Positions 1 through 6,233 of a DNA stretch of 27,197 nt are shown here, in pieces. The position numbers and the translations under genes were made by a program. Position 1 is the first letter of the stretch, and every line of letters begins with the position of its first letter. The stretch comes from DASYAE01 sp036501535 (lineage in GTDB: Bacteria > Actinomycetota > Actinomycetes > Streptomycetales > Catenulisporaceae): the NCBI GenBank assembly GCA_036501535.1, contig DASYAE010000028.1:1-27197 (forward strand). Reading direction: 5' to 3'. The notes beneath the pieces were generated by a model. The model was not told the origin of the DNA, ran no database searches, and worked only from the letters and a program-made list of their open reading frames with translations.

Positions 1-1
1 C

Positions 2-97
2 ATGCGCATCGACACGGCCAACCCGGAGCCCGAGTCGGAGCCTGAGTCGAAGGCACAGTCTGAGCCGGTCCCGGAGCCGGACCCGATGGGAGTCTGA
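2..97 (+). CDS. C-terminal tail of an upstream gene (partial), Glu/Pro-rich
   Basis: An open frame runs from the window edge to a TGA at 95-97 and ends five bases before the next start, so the two genes are probably co-transcribed. The visible residues are a low-complexity Glu/Pro/Ser tail (for example NPEPESEPESK), with no recognisable domain. An ATG lies at position 2, but such a tail is more likely the end of a longer protein than a 31-residue gene. If the next gene is correctly placed in DUF5825, this could be the end of a radical-SAM RiPP maturase. That is a guess from context, because nothing in the tail itself shows it. Confidence 0.5.
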   Translation: MRIDTANPEPESEPESKAQSEPVPEPDPMGV

Positions 98-102
98 CGA
101 AG

Positions 103-758
103 ATGACGATCTCCGTGGAGGCCGCGCCGCCCGGTCTCACCTTGTGGCGCGACTGCGACGAGAACGTGCTCGACCTGCCCGGCGTCGCGGCGGGGCAGCG
201 CGCTGCGCAGGGCGATCCGACCGCGCTGGCGAAGGAGCTGTACGACGCCGGCGTCCGGCGCGTGGCCTCGACCGGCCGATCGACCTCGCCGGCGCGACGG
301 ACGTGGCGCCGCTCGTCTGGGCCATGATCCTGCTGCGCGAGCTGACCGGCTGGGGCGTCGTGGTGGACTGGCGGCTGCGGCCGGGCGAGCACGCCGAGGT
401 CTGGCGCCGGCTCAACCACCTGCACCCGCCGGCCGAACTGATCGGCCAGGCCGACGCCGAGGAGTCGCTGGCCTCCTGGCGCGAGACCTTCTACCTGTGC
501 AAGTGCGTCTACCGGCGCGGCCCGGACTTCGTCGAGGTCCGCGACCGCCGCGCCGGCGAGCTCTCCCGGTTCGTCATCGACGACCCGGTCTACCTCGCGG
601 CGGTGGACCGTCTGATCGACAGCGCGCCGGTGTCAGAGATCGACTCCGGCGCGCTCGCGGACTTCGTGGCCGAGGGCCTGGCCGGCCACGCCGGCGACAT
701 CGCCTGGTGGCTGCCGTACCGGGTGCGCCGCTGGCCGTGGCCCTCGATGATCGTCTGA
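103..758 (+). pseudogene. DUF5825-like protein, interrupted by a one-base frameshift
   Basis: Two overlapping frames give one continuous protein. The first runs from ATG 103 (MTISVEAAPPGLTLWRDCDE...) to about codon 54 (...YDAGVRRVA). The second continues as LDRPIDLAGATDVAPLVWA and ends at 758. Adding one C in the run near 266-267 joins them cleanly as GVRRVALDRPIDLAG, about 218 residues long. The pattern LTLWRD, an LYDAGVRRV block, a RELTGWG...VDWR block, LNHLHPP, KCVYRRGPDFVEVRDRR and a WWLPYRVRRWP end resembles my memory of DUF5825, often annotated beside radical-SAM RiPP C-methyltransferases. The function is unknown. The missing base may be a real mutation or a sequencing error, because conservation persists across the break, which suggests the change is recent or artificial. 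Confidence 0.65.
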
Positions 759-804
759 GCCAGGCTCTCAGATCTCGGCCTCGGCCCGGGTACCAGCCTC
801 AGCC

Positions 805-2451
805 TCAGCCCGGCCCGTTCGACCTGCCGGGCGGTCCGCACTCGCCGGACCGCCGCGGGCCGTGCCGCCCCTGCGGGTGCTGCGGCGGGCGGGCCCGGCC
901 GGAATCGCCGGACTCGCCGCGTGGCAGCCCCCGCATACGCACCCGCAGGTCGTGCACGATCTTCGTGAACCGCAGTCCCGGATCCACGGCCACATGCGCG
1001 GCGGCCGCGCTGAGCAGATGCGGCCGGCCGTCGCACAAGGCGATCAGCTCCTCCACTATCGCAGGCTCCGCCGCCACCCGCCCCGCGCCGACCTGGCGTG
1101 TCACCAGCTCGCGGGACTCGCCGGGGGTGAGCGCGCCGACCCGCACCGGGAACGCGCCCTCCGCGGCCACCAGCCCGGTCAGCGTACTGCGACTGGTCGC
1201 GATCACCTGGCAGCTGTCGCTGCCCGGAAGCAGCGGCCTGACCTGCTCCGAGTCGTGCACGTCGTCCAGCACGACCAACACGCGCCGCCCGGACAGCACA
1301 CTGCGATACAGGGCCGACCGCTCCTCCGGCTCGTCCGGTATCTGCTCGGGCTCCACGCCGAGCGCGGCGAGGAACCGGCCGAGCACCTCGCTCGCGGGCA
1401 CCGACCAGCGTCGGTTCCTGCGGTGCAGGCAGGCGAACAGCTGACCGTCCGGATACCGGTCCAGGCTGCGGTGCGACCAGTACAGCGCGACGGCGCTCTT
1501 GCCGATGCCGCGGCTGCCGCTGATCACGACGCTCGCCGCGCGGCGCTCCTCGCCCTCGCCGCCCACCGCCGCACTGATCGCGGCCAGCACGGACGCGCGC
1601 CCGGTGAAGGCGCGCGGCGCGGCGGGCAGCTGGCGCGGTTGGACCAGCGGGTACGAGGGCGGATTCGCCCGCGGCGGCGCGACCTCGGCGCGGGCGACCG
1701 CCGCCAGGTCCGGATCGCTGCGCAGGATCCTGCCGTAGAGCTGCTGCAGCGACTCGCCCGGATCGGTGCCGAGTTCCTGGGCCAGCCGTATCCGCACGTC
1801 GTGGTAGTGCCTCAGGGCGTCCGCCTGCCGGCCGCTGCGGAAGAGCGCGAGCATCAGCTGCGCGGCCAGGCGTTCGTCCAGCGGCTGTTCCTCGCACCAG
1901 TAGGAGAGCCGGGCCAGGAGCGCGTCGTGCAGCCCGTGCCGCAGCTGAAGGTCCGTCAGGTCGCGCTCGGCCGCCTTGCGCTCGAGGCTCAGGGCGTTGC
2001 GCATGCTGTTGAAATAGGGTGAGTCCTGGAAGCCGAGCGCCTCCCCGCGCCAGTGGCCCAGTGCCTGTTCCAGCATCTGCATGGCCTCACCGTCGTCGGT
2101 GGTCAGGCGGGCGAGCCGGACCAGAGAACGGAACCGGTGCACGTCCACCAGGCCGTCGTCCACGGTGATCATGTAGCCGGCCGCCTGGCGTACCACGGCG
2201 ACCTCGGGCAGATCCGCCAGAGCCTGCCGCAGCAGCGAGATGTAGGTCTGCACGGCGCTGCGCGGCCGCTCGGGCAGCGGCCGCTCGCCCCAGACCCGCT
2301 CGATCAGCTGATCCGTCGACACCCCGAGGTTCGCGTTGAGCAGCAGGGCCGCCAGGACACCCTGCCCCCGCGCGGTGAGCGAGATCAACCGATCGTCGTT
2401 GCGCACCTGGATCGGTCCGAGCATGCGGAACTCCGCTCCGATCCCGGCCAT
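805..2451 (-). CDS. SARP-family transcriptional regulator with NB-ARC ATPase domain
   Basis: This 548-residue protein has an OmpR-type DNA-binding domain at about residues 5-95 (FRMLGPIQVRND, then WGERPLPERPRSAVQTYISLLRQAL). A bacterial transcriptional activation domain follows at about 103-248 (DVHRFRSLVRLAR to LAQELGTDPGESLQQLYGRIL). The NB-ARC domain at about 280-495 has Walker A SGSRGIGKSA (311-320), Walker B VLVVLDD (391-397) and the sensor VIATSRS. The DNA-binding plus BTAD pair defines SARPs, which usually activate antibiotic or RiPP clusters by binding heptameric direct repeats near -35. It is shorter than AfsR because it stops after NB-ARC with a Gly/Arg/Pro-rich tail and has no TPR array. 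The start is ATG 2451 with GGGAGG six bases upstream. It converges on the DUF5825-like gene. Confidence 0.9.
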   Translation of the reverse strand: MAGIGAEFRMLGPIQVRNDDRLISLTARGQGVLAALLLNANLGVSTDQLIERVWGERPLPERPRSAVQTYISLLRQALADLPEVAVVRQAAGYMITVDDGLVDVHRFRSLVRLARLTTDDGEAMQMLEQALGHWRGEALGFQDSPYFNSMRNALSLERKAAERDLTDLQLRHGLHDALLARLSYWCEEQPLDERLAAQLMLALFRSGRQADALRHYHDVRIRLAQELGTDPGESLQQLYGRILRSDPDLAAVARAEVAPPRANPPSYPLVQPRQLPAAPRAFTGRASVLAAISAAVGGEGEERRAASVVISGSRGIGKSAVALYWSHRSLDRYPDGQLFACLHRRNRRWSVPASEVLGRFLAALGVEPEQIPDEPEERSALYRSVLSGRRVLVVLDDVHDSEQVRPLLPGSDSCQVIATSRSTLTGLVAAEGAFPVRVGALTPGESRELVTRQVGAGRVAAEPAIVEELIALCDGRPHLLSAAAAHVAVDPGLRFTKIVHDLRVRMRGLPRGESGDSGRARPPQHPQGRHGPRRSGECGPPGRSNGPG

Positions 2452-2775
2452 CCCGAGCCTCCCTCAAACACCCTCCCGAGGGGACCGGGTTCTTCGGACC
2501 TTGGGCGGGGCCGGTACACACCGCGCGGGCGGTGCAGGGCACCTGTTCATCCGGATGGACGCGCGGGCGGTGACCGCCGGCACGCGTCGCGAGATCGATC
2601 TCAAGACGTCCCCTTATTTCTCACCGCCCGACGGAATCGAGCGATCCCTCCCGGCGGACAATCATAATGATCGACCCGAGTCTTACCACCAGGTTACTCA
2701 CTCTTTGTTTTAAAACTGCCTTATCGGGCAGTGTGTGGAATGCCTCACGGGCGCACGGGAGTCGACTCACGTCAC
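2452..2775. other. Intergenic region between the SARP and IclR genes, with an AT-rich island
   Basis: No convincing gene lies here. The open frames crossing it are shadows with poor composition. From about 2590 to 2735 the base composition drops sharply in GC compared with both sides, with ATCATAATGAT (2661-2671, an odd palindrome) and TTTGTTTTAAAAC. Read on the minus strand, TATGAT near 2663-2668 is a fair -10 match for the SARP gene, but I find no good -35. The segment next to the IclR gene holds that gene's terminator. Confidence 0.5.
2710..2732 (-). terminator. Intrinsic terminator of the IclR gene
   Basis: On the minus strand the sequence reads ACTGCC, loop CGATAA, GGCAGT, then TTTAAAAC. 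This is a perfect six-base-pair stem followed directly by a T-rich stretch. It lies about 44 bases past the IclR stop codon and in the right orientation. A stem with a T tract is uncommon in such a GC-rich genome, so it is fairly convincing. Confidence 0.7.
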
Positions 2776-3777
2776 TCAGAGCACGGTCAGCCGGTTGAAC
2801 GGGCCGACCGCGACAAGATCCTGACGGATGCCGTCCGCCGCGGCCCGCAGCGGGGGGAGGACCTCGGCGACGGCGTTCTGGTCGGCCCGGCGGCCGGCGT
2901 GCATGGCGACGTTGATCGCCGCCAGGGTCCTGCCGTCATGGCCGCGCACCGGCACCGCAATCGAGCGCAGGCCCGCCTCGAGTTCTTCCTCGACGTGGCA
3001 GTGCCCGTCGTCGCCGACCTGCTTCAGCAGGGCGAGCAGCGCGCCGGTGTCGGTCACGGTGCGGGCGGTCAGCCGCGCCGGATGGGCCGCTCGCAGGGCG
3101 CGTGCACGCTCGTCGACCGGCAGGCCGGCCAGCAGTACGCGGCCCATGGCGGTGGCGTAGGCCGGCAGGCGTGTACCGATGTGGATGTCGACCGCGGTCA
3201 GGCGCGCCCCGGTCGCCGCGCGGGCGACGTACATGATCTCGGTCTCGGCTTCGAGCACGGCCAGGGAGGCCGAGTGGCCGACGCGGGCCGAGAGCGCCGC
3301 GAGGTGCGGGGTGGCGATCTGAGCCAGCGTCAGCCGGGACAGGACCGGGTACCCAAGGCGCAGCACGGTCGGCGTCGGCCGGTAGCGGCCGTGCGTGTGG
3401 CTCGCGTAGCCGAGGTGTTCCAGGGTGATCAGGGCCCGTCGTACCGTGGCGCGCGGCAGGTCCGTGGCGCGCGCCGCGTCAGCGATGCTCAGAGTCGGCT
3501 GCCGCGCCCCGAATGCGGCGAGCACGGCCAGGCCGCGGGTCAGCGACTCCATGACGCCGGGCCCTGTCTCGAGACCCCGGCCGCTGCCGGAATCCCCGCC
3601 GCCGCTGCCCGCCGGTGCGCCGTCCGCAGTCCGCAGCGCGTCCTCCATGCGCCGCACCGATTCTTCGAGCCCTGGCAGCACGCTGCCGGCGAGGTCGGCG
3701 GCGGTGGCGTGTCGGCTGGTGAAGCTGATCACGTTCACCGTGCACCGCTCCGTGCCGTCGGGACCGCAGACCGGCAT
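2776..3777 (-). CDS. IclR-family transcriptional regulator with an extra N-terminal effector-domain fragment
   Basis: The frame from ATG 3777 gives 333 residues. Residues 76-333 are a complete IclR protein of usual length (258 residues). They hold the winged helix (MESLTRGLAVLAAFGARQP, then IADAARATDLPRATVRRALITLEHLGYA) and the effector-binding domain (YPVLSRLTLAQIATPHLAAL to IAVPVRGHDGRTLAAINVAMHAGR). Residues 1-50 instead look like the end of another IclR effector domain (MPVCGPDGTERCTVNVISFT, then VLPGLEESVRRMEDALRT), joined by a Gly/Ser linker. True translation may begin at ATG 3777 or at ATG 3552, and neither has a strong ribosome site. IclR proteins are ligand-responsive repressors or activators of catabolic or efflux genes. 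The target cannot be read from this sequence, because the neighbouring efflux gene has its own TetR regulator. Confidence 0.85.
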   Translation of the reverse strand: MPVCGPDGTERCTVNVISFTSRHATAADLAGSVLPGLEESVRRMEDALRTADGAPAGSGGGDSGSGRGLETGPGVMESLTRGLAVLAAFGARQPTLSIADAARATDLPRATVRRALITLEHLGYASHTHGRYRPTPTVLRLGYPVLSRLTLAQIATPHLAALSARVGHSASLAVLEAETEIMYVARAATGARLTAVDIHIGTRLPAYATAMGRVLLAGLPVDERARALRAAHPARLTARTVTDTGALLALLKQVGDDGHCHVEEELEAGLRSIAVPVRGHDGRTLAAINVAMHAGRRADQNAVAEVLPPLRAAADGIRQDLVAVGPFNRLTVL

Positions 3778-3849
3778 GCCGACGGCGATCAGGCCCGGCT
3801 CGAGCCACTGGTCGTCGAGCGCCCACCCACAGGCACGATAACCGGTGCC
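3778..3849 (-). pseudogene. Relic of a second IclR effector domain upstream of the IclR gene
   Basis: Reading upstream of ATG 3777 in the same frame gives GTGYRACGWALDDQWLEPGL followed by IAVG. This matches the typical IclR effector-domain pattern of a GYA...DDxELExGLxxIAVPV block and continues directly into the fragment inside the annotated gene. There is no start codon between this block and a stop near 3946-3948, so the segment is homologous but apparently not translated. It implies a larger two-unit IclR gene that lost its 5' part. Confidence 0.55.
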
Positions 3850-3883
3850 GCGCTGCCGTGGACCGGCGCGGCCTGCACGTCCA

Positions 3884-3958
3884 TTGACTGAGTCAGCCGA
3901 CTCACTTGACGGTGGTCGCGTCCCGCCGAATACTGAGTGAGTCAGCTAACTCAGTCGA
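3884..3958 (+). promoter_or_regulatory. Promoter of the efflux gene flanked by two TetR-type operators
   Basis: The first site is TGAGTCAGCCGACTCA at 3889-3904, with six-base inverted arms. The second is TGAGTCAGCTAACTCA at 3938-3953, the same sequence with two changes, nested in a longer ACTGAGT...ACTCAGT inverted repeat at 3932-3955. Between them lie a -35 TTGACG (3906-3911) and, 17 bases on, a -10 AATACT (3929-3934). The second site would cover the transcription start. This is a textbook repressor layout, and the TetR protein encoded behind the transporter is the obvious ligand. Confidence 0.75.
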
Positions 3959-3962
3959 AAGA

Positions 3963-5543
3963 ATGCGGACGGACATGACAACGGACCGCTTGAAGACGGA
4001 CGGCACGAAAACGGACGGCGCGAGATCGGACCGCACGAGAACGGACTCTGACCAAGCACCGCCGGCCCACGGCCCCGATCCGGGTCTCGCGCTGCGCTCG
4101 AGGCTCGGCGTGACCACGCTGGTGCTGCTCTGCGCGGTGCAGTTCCTCGACATCGTCGACTCGGCGATCGTCAACGTCGCCCTGCCGTCCATCCAGCGCA
4201 GCCTGGGCTTCTCGCAGCAGAACCTGCAGTGGGTCGCCAGCGGATACATCCTCACCTACGGCGGTTTCCTCCTGCTCGGAGGGCGCCTGAGCGACCTGCT
4301 CGGCCGCCGGCGCATGCTGCTCGCGGGCCTGACGGTGTTCGGCGCCGCGTCCCTGGCCGCCGGCGCGGCCGACACCGCCGGCCTGCTGGTCGCGGCCCGG
4401 CTCGTGCAGGGCACCGGGGCGGCGCTCATGGCCCCGGCCGCACTTTCGCAGCTCACGACGACCTTTCGGGAGGGCCGGGACCGCAACGCGGCGCTCGGGG
4501 CGTGGGGCGCGATCAGCGGGATGGCGGCCGCGGCCGGCGTCTTCCTCGGCGGGGTGATCTCGCAGGGGCCCGGATGGCGCTGGGTCTTCTTCGTCAACCC
4601 GCCGATCTGCATCGCCGTGATCGCCGGTGCGCTGCTCCTGCTCGGGCGGGACCATGCGGACCCTGCGGGCCGCGGCCGGGCGGCGGCCTTCGACGCCTCG
4701 GGCGCGTTGCTCGCGACCGGCGGCATGCTGGCGCTGGTGTACAGCCTCGTCCGCGCGCCGGTCGCCGGCTGGGGCTCGGGCCAGACCATCATCACCCTGA
4801 GCGGATCCGCGGTCCTGCTCGCCGCGTTCGCGGTCGACGAGACGCGAAGCCGCAACCCGCTGATCCCCTTCTCGGTGCTGCGCGTGAAAGGGCTCCTCGC
4901 CGCCGACCTGACCCAGTTGATCGCCTTCGCCGGCTTCTTCTCGCTGCTGTTCTACGCCACGCTGTACATGCAGGAGGTCCTGCACTACTCACCGCTGAAG
5001 GCAGGGTCCGGATATCTGCCGATCACCGCCGGGTTCGCCGTCGCCGCAGGGGTCTGCGCGCAACTGATCAGGCGGGTCGGCACCCGGCCGCTCGTGGCCG
5101 CCGGCTGCCTGGTCGCCGCAGGTGGGATCCTCCTGGTGTCCAGGGTTCCGCTGCACGGCGCGTACGCGACCGATCTGCTCCCCGGACTGCTGGTCATGGC
5201 GCTCGGCGCGGGCACGGTGTTCGTCTCGGTCACGGCCGCGGCCAACGCGGGCGTGCCCGCCGACAGGGCGGGCCTGGCCGCGGGTCTGTTGAACTCGTCC
5301 CAGCAGGTCGGCAGCGCCCTGGGCCTCGCGATCCTCTCCGCGGTCGCGATCGCTCGCACGAACGGCCTGCTGGCGGCCCACGCGTCGGCGGTGGCGGCGG
5401 CGGACGCCGGATATCACCGGGCGCTGCTCGTCGGCGCCGTTCTGATGGCCGCGGCGGCTGTTATCGCCCTGCGCATCGGCAACACGCGGGAAGCCGCCCC
5501 GCTCGTCATGGTCAACGCGGACCAGGTCGACTCGATCGCTTAG
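3963..5543 (+). CDS. DHA2-family (EmrB/QacA-like) drug:proton antiporter
   Basis: The protein has about 526 residues and roughly 14 hydrophobic segments. Family motifs are LDIVDSAIVNVALPSIQ in the first membrane helix, the loop 2-3 motif GRLSDLLGRRRMLLAG, and a motif-C-like GAWGAISGMAAAAGVFLGG in helix 5. It should export drugs or self-made metabolites in exchange for protons at the cytoplasmic membrane. An in-frame ATG at 3906 lies on the -35 box and can be dismissed. ATG 3963 (after GAAAG) or ATG 3975 are the plausible starts. The cytoplasmic N-terminus is a run of five-residue repeats ([TS]D[GR]xx) encoded by 15-bp tandem repeats. It is regulated by the flanking operators and the downstream TetR. 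The substrate cannot be read from the sequence. Confidence 0.92.
   Translation: MRTDMTTDRLKTDGTKTDGARSDRTRTDSDQAPPAHGPDPGLALRSRLGVTTLVLLCAVQFLDIVDSAIVNVALPSIQRSLGFSQQNLQWVASGYILTYGGFLLLGGRLSDLLGRRRMLLAGLTVFGAASLAAGAADTAGLLVAARLVQGTGAALMAPAALSQLTTTFREGRDRNAALGAWGAISGMAAAAGVFLGGVISQGPGWRWVFFVNPPICIAVIAGALLLLGRDHADPAGRGRAAAFDASGALLATGGMLALVYSLVRAPVAGWGSGQTIITLSGSAVLLAAFAVDETRSRNPLIPFSVLRVKGLLAADLTQLIAFAGFFSLLFYATLYMQEVLHYSPLKAGSGYLPITAGFAVAAGVCAQLIRRVGTRPLVAAGCLVAAGGILLVSRVPLHGAYATDLLPGLLVMALGAGTVFVSVTAAANAGVPADRAGLAAGLLNSSQQVGSALGLAILSAVAIARTNGLLAAHASAVAAADAGYHRALLVGAVLMAAAAVIALRIGNTREAAPLVMVNADQVDSIA
3981..4046 (+). repeat. 15-bp tandem repeat in the 5' end of the efflux gene
   Basis: Units start at 3981, 3996, 4011, 4026 and 4041 (the last one partial), each beginning ACGGAC or TCGGAC. 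They encode TDRLK, TDGTK, TDGAR, SDRTR and then TDSDQ. The units are imperfect, so this is an older expansion within coding sequence. Confidence 0.8.
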
Positions 5544-5585
5544 GGTAGGGCCTGCGCCTCTCTTCCGGAGGCGCGGGCCCTACCC
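5543..5585. terminator. Long hairpin between the efflux and TetR genes
   Basis: The arm GGGTAGGGCCTGCGCCTC (5543-5560) pairs with GAGGCGCGGGCCCTACCC (5568-5585) around a seven-base loop, giving 18 pairs including one U-G wobble. It starts on the last base of the transporter stop codon. No T tract follows, as is common for actinomycete terminators. It may end most transcripts or lower TetR expression relative to the pump. Confidence 0.75.
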
Positions 5586-5625
5586 CGGACTTCGACGCAG
5601 CAACGCCTGCACCTGGACACACGAG

Positions 5626-6219
5626 ATGACTGACGCAGATTCGCCGCGACCCGCGACCGCCGTCGACCAGCGGTCGGGGAAGCGCGAGCGGCTGGTGCAC
5701 GCGGCGACAGAACTGCTGCACCAGCAGGGCGTCGAGCGCACCACTTTGGCGGACATCGCCAAGGCCGCCGACGTCCCGGTCGGCGGCGTCTACTACTACT
5801 TCAAGACCAAGGACGACGTCGTCTCGGCCGTCATCGGGGCCCACGTACAGCAGATCACGAAGACCCTCGCGCAGCTCGAGGCCGACGATCCGGCCCCGCG
5901 GAATCGGCTCAAGGCCCTGATCAACCGGTTCGTCTCGGAGAGCGTGACGATAGCCCGGTTCGGCTGCCCGCTCGGCAGCCTCTGCTCGGAACTCGACAAG
6001 CGGGACGGCGAGCCGGGCCCGGCCGCCGAGCTGATGCGCGTGCCCGTCGCGTGGGCCGAAGAGCAGTTCCGGGCGCTCGGCCGCGACGACGCGCACGAGT
6101 TGGCGCTGGAGCTGATGGCGGCCTACGAGGGCCACGCCCTGCTCGCCAACACCCTGCGCGATCCCGGCATCCTCACCACGGCGGCCGATCGCCTGAACCG
6201 GTGGATCGACACGCTCTGA
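5626..6219 (+). CDS. TetR-family repressor (LmrA/YxaF-like)
   Basis: This 197-residue protein has an N-terminal TetR helix-turn-helix at about 20-68 (RLVHAATELLHQQGVERTTL, then IAKAADVPVGGVYYYFKTKDD). Its ligand domain contains the FGCPLGSLCSELDK block that is typical of the LmrA/YxaF type of TetR proteins, which control multidrug pumps. It most likely binds the paired TGAGTCAGC sites ahead of the transporter gene and is released by a drug or metabolite. It lies 82 bases after the transporter, beyond the long hairpin, on the same strand. The start ATG 5626 gives the expected family length, although its ribosome site is weak. Confidence 0.9.
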   Translation: MTDADSPRPATAVDQRSGKRERLVHAATELLHQQGVERTTLADIAKAADVPVGGVYYYFKTKDDVVSAVIGAHVQQITKTLAQLEADDPAPRNRLKALINRFVSESVTIARFGCPLGSLCSELDKRDGEPGPAAELMRVPVAWAEEQFRALGRDDAHELALELMAAYEGHALLANTLRDPGILTTAADRLNRWIDTL

Positions 6220-6233
6220 CCTCGATGGTCAGA
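6215..6233. terminator. Bidirectional hairpin between convergent genes
   Basis: TCTGACC (6215-6221) pairs perfectly with GGTCAGA (6227-6233) across a five-base loop. The stem contains the stop codons of both convergent genes, the TetR gene and the aldolase/dehydrogenase gene. The symmetry lets one short hairpin serve both strands. There is no T tract. Confidence 0.5.

Noticed and set aside
1..758. Calling a complete RiPP cluster at the left edge
   Set aside because: Only a tail and a tentative DUF5825-like gene are visible. There is no precursor peptide and no radical-SAM CxxxCxxC motif in the window.
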